Source: G963665925 sp963678925
GTDB taxonomy: Bacteria > Bacillota > Clostridia > Peptostreptococcales > Acidaminobacteraceae
Length of the DNA stretch: 64,000 nt
Reading direction: 5' to 3'
Assembly (NCBI GenBank): GCA_963678925.1
Contig: OY787533.1
Location: 992,001 to 1,056,000, forward strand
Of this stretch, positions 16,573 to 25,440 are shown piece by piece. Each line of letters starts with the position of its first letter. The stretch's first letter is position 1. A program made the position numbers and the translations under genes. The notes under the pieces were generated by a model. The model was not told where the DNA came from and searched no databases. It was given only the letters and a program-made list of their open reading frames with translations.

Positions 16573-17593
16573 TCAGCTCACTCTCTAGCAGACCTTGTTC
16601 ATACATCCAGCTTGAATAGTTGCTCCATTTTTCTTCAGTCATTTCGCCCCATCTGTCAGCACCCTTTGCGTACTCGTCAGCAAGGTATTTTTGTGATGCC
16701 ACAGCAATATCTCTGTCAATTTCCGGCGCTTCAGTCAAGAGTGCTTCAACCGCTTCTTCCGGGCTGCTGATTGCAAACTCGTAGCCTTTTGAAGTTGCTT
16801 GCATGAATGCCTTTACCAGCTCTGGGTCTTCGGCAATCAGGTTCTCATTTGCGATGATGACTGGTGTGTAGAAATCAAGATTTTCTTCGAAATCCTGAAG
16901 CTTGATGAAGTTGATCGGCGCGTCCTTAAGCTCAGCAGCAACGCCATCCCATCCGTAGTAAATCCATGTGAAGTCTGCATGGTCCTTTGTAGCCGCAAAG
17001 AAATCAAGTGCGCCAAGGTCTACCATTTCAAGCTTTTCAAAATCCGCACCTTCATTGTCCATAAGACCTTTTAGAACAGCAACTTCAGCAGGTGAGCCCC
17101 AGCCGCCGTATCTTTTGCCTTCAAAATCCTTTGGCGTTTCAATGCCTTTTTCAACAGGGGATGCAAATCCAGAAGTGTTGTTTTGAATAATTGCCGCAAT
17201 CGCCTTAATTGGAAGTGGTTCAGTAGCGGTTCTTGCATATGTAACTTCTTCCTGGTATGAAATACCGAATTCACCTTGACCCGCAGCGATCAATGATGCC
17301 GTACCGCCTTCAGTAGGCTGGATGATTTCTACATCAAGACCCGCTTCTTCGTAGAATCCATTTGCCTTTGCAGCGTAGAGTCCTGTGTGGTTTGTGTTTG
17401 GAACCCAGTCCAGAACCACTGTAACCTTTGTCAGTTCCTTAGCAGGTTCAGCAGCTTCCTCACCTGCAGTTTCTGTTGCTTGTTCCTCTGTTGCTTCATT
17501 TGCAGCAGCTGGTTCCTCAGTAGCCTTTGGCTGACAGCCCATCATTGAAAATGCTGTCATAAATACCAGCAGCAGTGCCATTATCTTTTTCAT
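16532..17593 (-). CDS. thiY: Thiamine-precursor (HMP-type) binding lipoprotein
   Basis: A 353-aa NMT1/THI5-like solute-binding protein. It has a lipoprotein signal (MKKIMALLLVFMTAFSMMGC, lipidated Cys 20), an acidic Ala/Glu-rich linker to residue ~55, then VTVVLDWVPNTNHTGLYAAK, the family's start, and the EGGTASLIAAGQGEFGIS ligand-loop region. Family members of this branch bind N-formyl-4-amino-5-aminomethyl-2-methylpyrimidine or HMP; the TPP riboswitch upstream supports that over taurine or nitrate. AAGGAGG precedes ATG 17593; the gene overlaps the permease by 4 bases. Confidence 0.9.
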   Translation of the reverse strand: MKKIMALLLVFMTAFSMMGCQPKATEEPAAANEATEEQATETAGEEAAEPAKELTKVTVVLDWVPNTNHTGLYAAKANGFYEEAGLDVEIIQPTEGGTASLIAAGQGEFGISYQEEVTYARTATEPLPIKAIAAIIQNNTSGFASPVEKGIETPKDFEGKRYGGWGSPAEVAVLKGLMDNEGADFEKLEMVDLGALDFFAATKDHADFTWIYYGWDGVAAELKDAPINFIKLQDFEENLDFYTPVIIANENLIAEDPELVKAFMQATSKGYEFAISSPEEAVEALLTEAPEIDRDIAVASQKYLADEYAKGADRWGEMTEEKWSNYSSWMYEQGLLESELNASEAFTNEFIPE

Positions 17594-18354
17594 TTTTTAT
17601 CCTCCTTGGTCCAGGGCATGAGCACGCCCTGCAGTGCAACAATAAACTTAAATAATATGATGCTTAAGAAAACAATTATCAAAATAGCCGCAAACATCTT
17701 ATCAAAGGCAAATGAGTTCTTAACGCGCATCATGTACACGCCAAGCCCCTTTGAGCCGCCAAGCCATTCACCGATAATCGCACCCATCACTGCATATGTC
17801 GCCGAAATACGTATTCCTGAAAACATGGCCGCAAGGGCATAAGGGATTTTAATATGGATAAATCTCTTAATGGGACCTGCACCCATGGATCTTGTCAGGT
17901 TTATCAAATCGCGGTCAACACCCTCAAGTCCGTCTGTCAGACTGATTACAATTGGAAATATGCAAACGAGTATGACAATGACTACCTTGGGCATCATGCC
18001 AAAACCGAACCACATGGCAAACAGAGGTGCCAGTACGATAATTGGAATGGTCTGACTGATTACGAGTATGGGATAAAAGCCTTTTTTGAAGAATGGAATC
18101 ATATCCATTACAAGCGCCAGAATAATTGCCAGTGCAATTGCAGCCGTAAATCCGACTGCTGCTTCCTGAAGGGTAACGAGGGTATGCATCCACAAATTTG
18201 ACCGGTCGGCGAACAGCTGCATGACCACCTTTGACGGCGGTGGCAATATGTAGGCCTCGACCACGCCAAAACGCGTTACCGACTCCCAAAGCAGGAGAAG
18301 CGCTCCAAGAAATACAGCAACAGGCAGTCTATCTGTATTTATAAACTTTTTCAT
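17590..18354 (-). CDS. thiX: ABC transporter permease, thiamine-precursor type
   Basis: A 254-aa inner-membrane permease with about six transmembrane segments and the BPD-type EAA loop (near ADLINLTRSMGAGPIKRFIHIKIPYALAAMFSG). The start is ATG 18354, overlapping the preceding gene by 26 bases. With the ATPase and lipoprotein it forms a complete importer under the TPP riboswitch. Confidence 0.9.
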   Translation of the reverse strand: MKKFINTDRLPVAVFLGALLLLWESVTRFGVVEAYILPPPSKVVMQLFADRSNLWMHTLVTLQEAAVGFTAAIALAIILALVMDMIPFFKKGFYPILVISQTIPIIVLAPLFAMWFGFGMMPKVVIVILVCIFPIVISLTDGLEGVDRDLINLTRSMGAGPIKRFIHIKIPYALAAMFSGIRISATYAVMGAIIGEWLGGSKGLGVYMMRVKNSFAFDKMFAAILIIVFLSIILFKFIVALQGVLMPWTKEDKK

Positions 18355-18613
18355 CAATAGTCACTCCAGTAGGTTTGTAATCGATTTTTACCATGGAAAC
18401 GACTCTTTCAGCACCTGCTTCAACACAGATGTCCTGAGCTTTCTTAACAATATCCAGCAGGGCATCGAGTTCACCCTCCATTGTTGTTTCCATTGGTCCT
18501 ACCTCATATTTTACACCTGTTGAAGCAATATACTCGATTACTTTATCTACAACCGGATATATTTCCTTTTCAGGCACTGAAGGTATGATTTGCAAGCTTA
18601 CATTCGACTTCAT
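18329..18613 (-). CDS. MTH1187/YkoF-like thiamine-binding protein, first copy
   Basis: A 94-aa member of the UPF0045/MTH1187 family, with SLQIIPSVPEKEIYPVVDKVI and KYEVGPMETTMEG. It is the first gene after the TPP riboswitch; GGAGG precedes ATG 18613. Family members bind thiamine, so it may present or sense the imported compound in the cytoplasm. A diverged second copy closes the operon at 14925-15182. Confidence 0.85.
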   Translation of the reverse strand: MKSNVSLQIIPSVPEKEIYPVVDKVIEYIASTGVKYEVGPMETTMEGELDALLDIVKKAQDICVEAGAERVVSMVKIDYKPTGVTIDEKVYKYR

Positions 18614-18674
18614 ACTGCCTCCTTCCCGACTCTGCTTGTGCAGAAATCACTCCATAGAAATATCAACTTCCACC

Positions 18675-18709
18675 AAAAAACATAAAACCCCACGCAAAAT
18701 GCATGGGGT
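18675..18709 (-). terminator. TPP-riboswitch terminator
   Basis: ACCCCATGC and GCGTGGGGT pair around ATTTT, followed on the minus strand by TTTATGTTTTTT. It sits between the TPP aptamer and the first gene and is the likely off-switch. Confidence 0.85.
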
Positions 18710-18739
18710 CTTTGATTGAATGGATTTGAGTTTTAAGCC

Positions 18740-18825
18740 AAACACTTTCCTACGCCAGCATGATCCGGATCAGGTTCAAAGGGTCGTGACATGGTCACTC
18801 TCAGCAGATGCTCCCCTAGTGCATT
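18740..18825 (-). promoter_or_regulatory. TPP riboswitch (THI box)
   Basis: On the minus strand the conserved parts follow in order: CTAGGGGAGC, then TGCTGAGAGTGA, ACCCTTTGAACCTGATC and CCGGATCATGCTGGCGTAGG. This is the complete thiamine-pyrophosphate aptamer. With the terminator at 18675-18709 it should switch off the six-gene operon 18613-14925 when TPP is high. Confidence 0.96.
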
Positions 18826-18841
18826 TATTCAGTTTCCTTCA

Positions 18842-18870
18842 TAAAAAGGTGCAGACTGACCGTCTGCACC
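18842..18870 (-). terminator. groESL terminator
   Basis: GGTGCAGAC and GTCTGCACC form a perfect 9-bp stem about 50 bases past the groEL stop, followed on the minus strand by TTTTTAT. Confidence 0.85.
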
Positions 18871-18918
18871 TAAGAGTTTAACACGATTGATATTCTTTGT
18901 AAAGCTGATGAAAACAGC

Positions 18919-20541
18919 TTACATCATGCCTGGCATACCGCCGCCCATTGGCATTGGAGGTACGTCTTCAGTTTCGTCTACAACAGCAGCTTCCGTTGTC
19001 AGGAACATTGCCGAAATAGATGCCGCATTTTGCAGCGCACTTCTCTCAACCTTAGTCGGGTCAACAATACCTTCTTCAATCATATTGATATATACACCGC
19101 TCAGGGCGTTGAAGCCAACACCTGCTGGTGCGTTTTTAATCTTATCGACAACGATTGAGCCCTCAACACCTGCATTGGCAGCAATTTGACGAACTGGCGC
19201 CTCAAGTGCGCGCGCAATGATCTTCGCGCCTGTCTTTACGTCGCCTTCCAGTGTTTCAATCAGCTTCTCAACTTCAGGAATGGCTGTAATCAGTGATGTA
19301 CCACCGCCAGGAACAATACCTTCTTCAACTGCGGCACGTGTTGCGTTAAGCGCATCTTCTATACGAAGCTTCTTTTCTTTCATTTCAACTTCAGTAGCAG
19401 CACCAACCTGGATGACAGCTACGCCGCCAGCAAGCTTTGCAAGTCTCTCTTGAAGCTTATCTTTGTCAAACTCAGATGTCGTTGCTTCAATTTGAGATTT
19501 GATTTCCTTAACACGTGCTTCAATAGCTTGCGCATCGCCCATGCCATCGATAATTGTCGTGTTGTCCTTATCAATCTTAACAGATTTTGCACGGCCAAGC
19601 ATATCTACCGTAGCCGTTTTCAGATCATATCCAAGCTCTTCTGTAATAACAGTTCCGCCTGTTACGATTGCGATATCCTGAAGCATTGCCTTTCTTCTGT
19701 CGCCAAAGCCTGGTGCTTTTACAGCAACACAATCAAAGACGCCTCTTAGCTTGTTCATAACAAGTGTTGCCAGTGCTTCACCTTCAATGTCTTCAGCAAT
19801 GATCAGCATTTTCTTGCCTTGCTGAACGATTTGCTCAAGAACAGGCAGGATTTCCTGAATGTTTGAGATTTTCTTATCTGTAATCAGAATGTATGGGTCA
19901 TGCTGAACCGCTTCCATTTTTTCTGTATCTGTAACCATGTAAGGTGAAACATAACCGCGGTCAAACTGCATGCCTTCAACCACTTCAAGCTCAGTAGCCA
20001 TAGTACGGGACTCTTCAACTGTAATGACACCGTCTTTGCCCACACGCTCCATCGCGTCAGCAATGAGGTTTCCGATGACTTCATCCGCTGCTGAAATTGA
20101 TGCAACGTCAGCAATGGCTTCACGTGTGTCAACCGTCTTTGAAACTTCTTTAATATGGTTTACTGCAACCTCTACAGCCTTTTCAATACCGTGCTTGAGA
20201 ATCATTGGATTCGCACCGGCAGCAACGTTCTTAAGACCTTCGCGTACAATTGCCTGCGCAAGTACTGTTGCTGTAGTCGTACCGTCACCTGCAACGTCAT
20301 TCGTCTTTGTTGCAACTTCCTTGACAAGCTGTGCACCCATATTTTCAATTGGGTCTTCCAGCTCGATTTCTCTTGCGATTGTCACACCGTCATTTGTAAT
20401 CAGCGGCGCACCAAACTTCTTGTCGAGTATAACATTTCTGCCCTTTGGACCAAGAGTCACCTTTACTGTATCTGCAAGCTGGTTTACACCTGCTTCAAGC
20501 CCTTTTCTAGCCTCTTCTCCGAATTTAATCAGTTTTGCCAT
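18919..20541 (-). CDS. groL: Chaperonin GroEL (60 kDa)
   Basis: The 540-aa ATP-driven folding chamber subunit. It begins MAKLIKFGEEARKGLEAGVN and carries VTLGPKGRNVILDKKFGAP and the ATP motif AGDGTTTATVLAQ (about 85-97); the flexible tail ends MPMGGGMPGMM. Normal length. AGGAGG precedes ATG. It is 126 bases behind groES in a CIRCE-controlled operon, so HrcA repression and heat induction are expected. Confidence 0.98.
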   Translation of the reverse strand: MAKLIKFGEEARKGLEAGVNQLADTVKVTLGPKGRNVILDKKFGAPLITNDGVTIAREIELEDPIENMGAQLVKEVATKTNDVAGDGTTTATVLAQAIVREGLKNVAAGANPMILKHGIEKAVEVAVNHIKEVSKTVDTREAIADVASISAADEVIGNLIADAMERVGKDGVITVEESRTMATELEVVEGMQFDRGYVSPYMVTDTEKMEAVQHDPYILITDKKISNIQEILPVLEQIVQQGKKMLIIAEDIEGEALATLVMNKLRGVFDCVAVKAPGFGDRRKAMLQDIAIVTGGTVITEELGYDLKTATVDMLGRAKSVKIDKDNTTIIDGMGDAQAIEARVKEIKSQIEATTSEFDKDKLQERLAKLAGGVAVIQVGAATEVEMKEKKLRIEDALNATRAAVEEGIVPGGGTSLITAIPEVEKLIETLEGDVKTGAKIIARALEAPVRQIAANAGVEGSIVVDKIKNAPAGVGFNALSGVYINMIEEGIVDPTKVERSALQNAASISAMFLTTEAAVVDETEDVPPMPMGGGMPGMM

Positions 20542-20667
20542 GCTAGGAACCTCCTTTTTCCAATTACGTATTTAAAGTATTCTTAAGTAAACGTTTATAT
20601 TCATGTAAGTATGTTTTTACATATGGCACACGCACGGTCTGCCGTATGTCCTTTGCTCGAAGCCTAT

Positions 20668-20931
20668 TTATTCAATTACTGCCAGAAGCTTTGAGTCTTC
20701 TATAATAATGAGTTCTTCACCGTCGTATTTCACGTCAGTTCCTGAAAACTTCGGATAAATCACCCGGTCGCCCACCTTAACCTGTATTTCCTCTTCTGGT
20801 CCTACAGCAACAACTTCAGCCACCTGTGGCTGCTCCTGAGCTTGACCAGGAAGAATAATACCGCTTGCTGTCTTATCTTCGGCTTCAACCTTCTTGATAA
20901 CTACTCGATTTCCCAATGGTCTGATTGCCAT
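20668..20931 (-). CDS. groS: Co-chaperonin GroES (10 kDa)
   Basis: 87 aa, slightly short of the usual ~95. Starts MAIRPLGNRVVIKKVEAEDKT, followed by the mobile-loop motif TASGIILPGQAQEQPQ that docks on GroEL, and the roof hairpin. GAGGAGG precedes ATG. First gene of the groESL operon behind CIRCE. Confidence 0.97.
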   Translation of the reverse strand: MAIRPLGNRVVIKKVEAEDKTASGIILPGQAQEQPQVAEVVAVGPEEEIQVKVGDRVIYPKFSGTDVKYDGEELIIIEDSKLLAVIE

Positions 20932-21036
20932 CTTAAATTCCTCCTCATTTTCATTCAGTCTTTCATTGTCACTGGCATAATGGCCATTTCATATTGTAAT
21001 AATTGCAGTCCAAGTCACCCGGACCGCTCTGTATTA

Positions 21037-21065
21037 ATGATAATACAGTTGCATTGTAAATTCAA
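21037..21065 (-). promoter_or_regulatory. Candidate sigma-A promoter of groESL
   Basis: Minus strand: TTGAAT (21060-21065), a 17-base spacer, TATCAT (21037-21042). It lies just downstream of CIRCE, about 105 bases before groES. CIRCE would then sit upstream of the -35, which is less usual than an overlap, so a second promoter upstream of CIRCE is possible. Confidence 0.45.
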
Positions 21066-21071
21066 GCATTT

Positions 21072-21098
21072 TTAGCACTCATCAAAACCGAGTGCTAA
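21072..21098 (-). promoter_or_regulatory. CIRCE operator (HrcA binding site)
   Basis: TTAGCACTC, nine bases, GAGTGCTAA: an exact match to the CIRCE inverted repeat that HrcA binds in Gram-positive bacteria. It stands upstream of groES. Confidence 0.97.
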
Positions 21099-21103
21099 TA
21101 AAC

Positions 21104-21148
21104 TAAAAACAATGCTCAAACCTGCATATTTCAACAGGTCTGAGCATT
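21104..21148 (-). terminator. Terminator of the CadC-like/c-di-GMP gene run
   Basis: AATGCTCAAACCTG and CAGGTCTGAGCATT pair over 13-14 positions with one mismatch, followed on the minus strand by GTTTTTAG. It separates the arsR-family gene from the groESL control region. Confidence 0.75.
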
Positions 21149-21190
21149 TTCCATTTACTTCTATTGCATCTGTTAATAATTTTTTTACAA

Positions 21191-21556
21191 TTATTCATGA
21201 CGGATATGGTCAAATCCCATATCGAGTATTCCGTCAATATGCTCATCATCAAGGGAATAGTACATGATTTTTCCATCACGTCTTGCCCGAACCAGTCTGG
21301 CCTGCTTCAGGACACGAAGCTGATGGGAAATTGCCGACTGGGTCATGTCCAGGGATACGGCGAGGTCACAAACGCACATCTCATTGCCTCTCAGGACCGT
21401 AATGATTTTGATACGCGTCAAATCTCCCAGCACCTTGAACAGATTGGCAAGTTCGTTTAGCTCATTCTCGTTTTCTAGTCTTGAACGCACTGCATCTACA
21501 ACTTCCTGATGGATAACATTGCAGTCGCACCTATACGTTCTCAAGTCATCAGACAT
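21191..21556 (-). CDS. ArsR-family metal sensor, CadC-like
   Basis: A 121-aa winged-helix repressor. The metal motif MCVCDLA (Cys 61 and 63) lies in the alpha-3 helix, and the N-terminus has RCDC (Cys 10 and 12). Together these give the four-Cys set of CadC-type Cd(II)/Pb(II)/Zn(II) sensors; the recognition helix is TQSAISHQLRVLKQARLV. No cadA or other efflux gene is adjacent, which is unusual. It follows the EAL/HDOD gene by 40 bases, after GGAGG, and may regulate its own run or a distant target. Confidence 0.88.
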   Translation of the reverse strand: MSDDLRTYRCDCNVIHQEVVDAVRSRLENENELNELANLFKVLGDLTRIKIITVLRGNEMCVCDLAVSLDMTQSAISHQLRVLKQARLVRARRDGKIMYYSLDDEHIDGILDMGFDHIRHE

Positions 21557-21595
21557 TGGTAAACCTCCGTCATTTCTATCTTCAAATTCTATGAA

Positions 21596-22807
21596 TTAAT
21601 TGTCAAATACTGCAGTCGTCCACTTGGCAGCCTCAATATAGGCATCGGGAAAAACATTGAGTCCCACATCATATGCCTTTGCTTTCAGAAACAGGTAATC
21701 CCAGTTTCCCTTTTCGTAAGCGGTCACAATACGGAAGAGGTCTGAAAATGCATTTTTTTCTCCAAGTATGCCCGCTTTCACATCATCCTCTAGGGGAAGC
21801 ACAGTCAGTGCGTTCTCCATGCTCTGACCCATAAGGGTATCGATCATGGAAAACATGCCCATGAGAAAGACCTCCGTCCTTCTGGACTCAAGATCAAATT
21901 GATTGGACAGGATTTCACCCATTCTGCCACGCAAAAGGGAAACGCGTATGATTTCATCGGGCTTTCCTTCAGCAAGTTCCCTGAGCATGACAATGGAAAT
22001 CCATTTGCGTATTTCCTTGAAGCCCAGCATGACAAGGGCATGCTTGATGGAGGTCACCCTGCTGTTTGTATAAAACGCCGCACTGTTAATCAGTCGCAGG
22101 AGCTTATAAGACAAGGAGACATCGGCCTCAATGACGCTGGCAATACGCTCGTACTCGGGCACGTCCGAATCGAGCTCCTCCAGAATTTTTATATAGTTCA
22201 AACTGGCTGGCTTGATGTCGGTATGCTTCATGATAACGGGCTTTGAAAAGAAATAGCCCTGAAAATAGGCATAACCATATGCCATGGCTTCTTCGAACTG
22301 TTCCAGTGTCTCAATTTTCTCAGCAAGGAAACGGATGTTTCGGTTTCCATACTTTTGAATGATCATTTTTCTTTCCTGCGGTGTTGTGAGTAAAAAGTCG
22401 ACCTTGATAATGTCTGCCAGGTCCAAAATCGATTCATAGGGATAGTCCAGCACAAAGTCGTCCAGCGCAATGGTGTAGCCCTTTTCTTTCAGGCGCTTGC
22501 ACGACGCGATAAACTCCGGGTCGGGAACGATGTCCTCCAGTATCTCTATGACCAGATTTTCATTTGAAAAAACGGTTGGAATCTCATCAATAATGAGCTG
22601 CTTGGTAAAATTGATGAAAGCAAGACGATTTTGAGTCAGTGTTTCAAGACCTGCCAGCATCAGGGCATTACCGACAACACTCGATGTTGCCTGATCCCCA
22701 TCTATTACACCAGAAACATTTCTTTCACCGGTTCTGTAGAGAAGCTCATAGGCGTAAACGTTCTTTTTCTTATCAAAAATGGGTTGACGTGCAATGAAAA
22801 CTTCCAT
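21596..22807 (-). CDS. YuxH-type EAL-HDOD signalling protein
   Basis: 403 aa. The N-terminal ~200 residues are an EAL domain in degenerate form: the signature is ELL in AYELLYRTG, with IEILED, ALDDFVLD and LAEKIET retained, so c-di-GMP binding is possible and hydrolysis doubtful. The C-terminal HDOD domain (about 200-390) has the usual YKLLRLINSAAF block but no metal ligands. The start at 22807 is chosen because GGAGGTGG lies 7 bases upstream. It is 29 bases behind an HD-GYP gene, so the two are probably co-expressed. Confidence 0.88.
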   Translation of the reverse strand: MEVFIARQPIFDKKKNVYAYELLYRTGERNVSGVIDGDQATSSVVGNALMLAGLETLTQNRLAFINFTKQLIIDEIPTVFSNENLVIEILEDIVPDPEFIASCKRLKEKGYTIALDDFVLDYPYESILDLADIIKVDFLLTTPQERKMIIQKYGNRNIRFLAEKIETLEQFEEAMAYGYAYFQGYFFSKPVIMKHTDIKPASLNYIKILEELDSDVPEYERIASVIEADVSLSYKLLRLINSAAFYTNSRVTSIKHALVMLGFKEIRKWISIVMLRELAEGKPDEIIRVSLLRGRMGEILSNQFDLESRRTEVFLMGMFSMIDTLMGQSMENALTVLPLEDDVKAGILGEKNAFSDLFRIVTAYEKGNWDYLFLKAKAYDVGLNVFPDAYIEAAKWTTAVFDN

Positions 22808-22836
22808 GTAGCCACCTCCGAACAACGTGTCGATAA

Positions 22837-23979
22837 TTAGCTCTTTACATATTTACCGACAGAATGATTGGGAATTTCATATTGTACACCTTCAATTACT
22901 ATGTTTTTTTCTTGCATCAGGTCTATTTCGATCATTTCTACGGTTGTAGCCAGCTGCTTGATTATTTTTATGACTGGTCGCAGTGGGAAGTTCTCATAAA
23001 GATGCTCTACAATCCCAATTTCGCCGTTGGACAGCTTAACAAGCGTGCCCTTCGGATAAGGGGTGATGAGCTTGATAAAGCTTTTTACCAGTGGCCCGTC
23101 TAGCTGCCTATTAGCATGGCCAAGCAGAAACTCGATGGCCTCACTCGGTGGAAGTGCCGGTCTGTATGGCCTGTCTGATGTGAGGGCGTCGTATACATCT
23201 GCGATTGCAACAATCTTACTCAGCTGATGTATGTTGTCCTCAGTCAGTCCGTGAGGATATCCAGAACCGTCCAGCCACTCGTGGTGCTGAAGAACAATCA
23301 TGCGCACGTGACTGTTGATATCGACATCATCCTTGAGGTGCTGATAGCCCATATAGGAGTGCTTTTCAATCTCTGCACGTTCCTCAGCTGTAAGCTCACC
23401 TGTCTTATTCAAAATCTCATCGGAGATGAAATTGTATCCGATATCATGGAAGAGGGCACCGACAGCAAGGTTCTCAAGATCATCCTCTGAAAGCCCTTGG
23501 TCCATACCCAGCAGCACGGAGAGCACCGCTACATTCACTGTATGCTGGTACAGATAATCTTCCATCTGTTTAATGTCCTGAATATTGATGGTCAGGTTCT
23601 TTCTGTTGAGCAAGACGTCAATAATGCCAGACGCAGTCTGCTTGAGTCCACCCAAATACTCGTACCGCATTTCAGACAGCTTCCACTGCCCCATTTTTCC
23701 AGCATCGTATGCCTTGACGTAATCATCAAAGGCGTCATAGCTATCCTTAACGTTCTTAATCGATTCCACACGGGTTTTCGTATCGATCAGATCGTCTATG
23801 GTATCCGTACTGAATGCATCATTTATATATAAAGACTTGAATCCGAGCTGGGTCGCACGGTCCATCTTTGCATTATCAAGTTCTATGCCCGCTCGCAGGA
23901 GTACTCTACCGTCTGCGCTGTATAGCGTTTTTGCCAGTTTTGTCCCCTCGGGAATCAAATTGATTGGAACAATCCTCAT
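22837..23979 (-). CDS. HD-GYP domain c-di-GMP phosphodiesterase
   Basis: 380 aa. An N-terminal ~120-residue domain of the type often found before HD-GYP (begins MRIVPINLIPEGTKLAKTLY), then HD-GYP at about 140-310 with HDIGY, KHSYMGYQHL, QHHEWLDGSGYP and DVYDALTSDRPYR, i.e. the full metal site and the GYP motif. Expected to degrade c-di-GMP. Precedes the EAL-HDOD gene in the same run; counterpart to the diguanylate cyclase at 11.9 kb. Confidence 0.93.
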   Translation of the reverse strand: MRIVPINLIPEGTKLAKTLYSADGRVLLRAGIELDNAKMDRATQLGFKSLYINDAFSTDTIDDLIDTKTRVESIKNVKDSYDAFDDYVKAYDAGKMGQWKLSEMRYEYLGGLKQTASGIIDVLLNRKNLTINIQDIKQMEDYLYQHTVNVAVLSVLLGMDQGLSEDDLENLAVGALFHDIGYNFISDEILNKTGELTAEERAEIEKHSYMGYQHLKDDVDINSHVRMIVLQHHEWLDGSGYPHGLTEDNIHQLSKIVAIADVYDALTSDRPYRPALPPSEAIEFLLGHANRQLDGPLVKSFIKLITPYPKGTLVKLSNGEIGIVEHLYENFPLRPVIKIIKQLATTVEMIEIDLMQEKNIVIEGVQYEIPNHSVGKYVKS

Positions 23980-24020
23980 ATTTCTCGTCTCCCTATTTTA
24001 AATAGCACAATAAGAATATC

Positions 24021-24890
24021 TTAACCTTTTCCTTCTCTAATATAGTAAAACAGATATTGCTGTACATATCCAGCATAGTTTTTAAATTCACTATCGGCAA
24101 ATTCAAGGATTTCCTTCTGTGATACGTTCTCACTCAAAAAATACTTAGATACCACTTTTTTTACCCAAGTATCTACAGGAAATGCGTGCATTTGATTAAA
24201 TCCAAATAACAATATGCAATCGGCAACCTTCTTTCCAACGCCCATAAGACGCAGGAGTTCCTTCTCTGCCTCTTTTGGGGGCATTGTCAGAACCGATTCA
24301 ATTTCTACATCACCTCGTGCAATCATTTGGGCACTGGCCTTGATGTACTTGTCTCTGTAGCCCACGCCACATTCGCGAAGTGCCTCAACAGAAGCTTCTG
24401 CAAGTACCTCTGGCTTTGGAAAAGCATAGCACAGCTGACCGTCAGGACCTTCAAAGGACTCTCCGTATCGCTCCGAGATTTTCTCAATGGCGTTTTGTAT
24501 TCTTGGAATGTTGTTGTTTGCCGAAATGATAAAGGAAATGATTATTTCCCACGGGTCCTGTTTCAAGATGCGAATGCCATATCCATACTCCGCAGCATCT
24601 TTCAGAACCTCGTATTTTACAGATATTATATCCTTAATATATGAATAATCTGTTTCCAGATCAAAATAATGCTTCCATATGCGTTCAAATTCCACTTGTG
24701 TACATGGGGACAGCGTTACCGTGTCCTCACTTTGTTCAACACGCAGAAACTTTCCAAAGGCAATGCCTTCATAGACCATATCGTCAACTTTTCTAAATCG
24801 AAAGGCCTGTCCGCAATCAAAAATCTGACCTACATTGAAGTCCTTGACGTCAGTTAATACAAGACTTTTATCCTGTTCTCGAACCTTCAT
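24021..24890 (-). CDS. ogg: 8-oxoguanine DNA glycosylase, OGG1 type
   Basis: A 289-aa base-excision repair enzyme. The N-terminal Ogg domain (VLTDVKDFNVGQIFDCGQAFRF) is followed by the HhH-GPD domain with LMGVGKKVADCILLFGF, the hairpin with the catalytic Lys, and FPVDTWVKKV with the catalytic Asp. This matches the clostridial Ogg1-like enzymes rather than MutM. ATG 24890 follows GAGGTG by 6 bases. Its 5' side faces the repeat array and the cobalamin riboswitch. Confidence 0.9.
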   Translation of the reverse strand: MKVREQDKSLVLTDVKDFNVGQIFDCGQAFRFRKVDDMVYEGIAFGKFLRVEQSEDTVTLSPCTQVEFERIWKHYFDLETDYSYIKDIISVKYEVLKDAAEYGYGIRILKQDPWEIIISFIISANNNIPRIQNAIEKISERYGESFEGPDGQLCYAFPKPEVLAEASVEALRECGVGYRDKYIKASAQMIARGDVEIESVLTMPPKEAEKELLRLMGVGKKVADCILLFGFNQMHAFPVDTWVKKVVSKYFLSENVSQKEILEFADSEFKNYAGYVQQYLFYYIREGKG

Positions 24891-24964
24891 GTGTCTCACC
24901 TCTACAATCTACACCTCTATTGTATCATTTATCTGGTTTTTTGGCTTGGGGAAATGCGCGGGGA

Positions 24965-25283
24965 TGGGCACAACAGGCCTCTAGCTTTTTCGACTAGTTT
25001 CTTGGTTTTATTAGAAATGCCAGAGCAACCTGCGGCTGCTCATGTCGCGTAACGCGCCATATATTGAAGTAGGAGTGAATCACCTGTTTTGTGCTGGGCA
25101 CAACAGGCCTCTAGCTTTTTCGACCGGCTGCTTGGTTAGATTCGAAATGCCAGAGCAACCTGCGGTTGCTCATGTCGCGTAACGCGCCATATATTGAAGC
25201 AGGAGTGAATCACCTGTTCTGTGCTGGGCACAACAGGTGATTCACTCCTACTTCAATGCATTTCTTTGTTTTTCGCGTAAAAA
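24965..25283. repeat. Dispersed hairpin repeat, copy A (tandem 130-bp units)
   Basis: Two near-identical 130-bp units (24965-25094, 25095-25224) and a third partial. Each unit has a short hairpin (GAGCAACC...GGTTGCTC or its variant), the linker CATGTCGCGTAACGCGCC and the left arm of a long stem (ATTGAAG-AGGAGTGAATC...). Only the last unit has the matching right arm, so a ~30-bp hairpin with apex GTGC/GCAC forms at about 25193-25256, followed by TTTCTTTGTTTTTCGCG. Related to the copies at 56.4, 59.9 and 63.3 kb. Confidence 0.8.
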
Positions 25284-25333
25284 AAAAGCAATCAACAAAT
25301 TTCGATGGTCAGTCGAGGTGTTTGTGTGATTGC
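25279..25333 (-). terminator. Second terminator downstream of the orphan cobalamin riboswitch
   Basis: GCAATCA-ACAAA and TTTGTGTGATTGC pair (25288-25300 with 25321-25333), followed on the minus strand by nine U. About 110 bases separate it from the first terminator at 25446; that stretch has no convincing reading frame but could be a small RNA. Confidence 0.65.
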
Positions 25334-25440
25334 AAACGCTTTATTACGTGTTGTATTTTTGTCCCTAGGTGAGAGTATTAAAGCCGATTAGCGGAGGATG
25401 CCAATGCGGGATTTGATGTGGGACGCAATACCTTATGCGT

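Noticed and set aside
20155..20586. Long reading frames on the strand opposite groEL, guaA, guaB and others
   Set aside because: They mirror strongly coding genes, have no ribosome sites and encode Cys/Ser-rich low-information products; treated as shadows.
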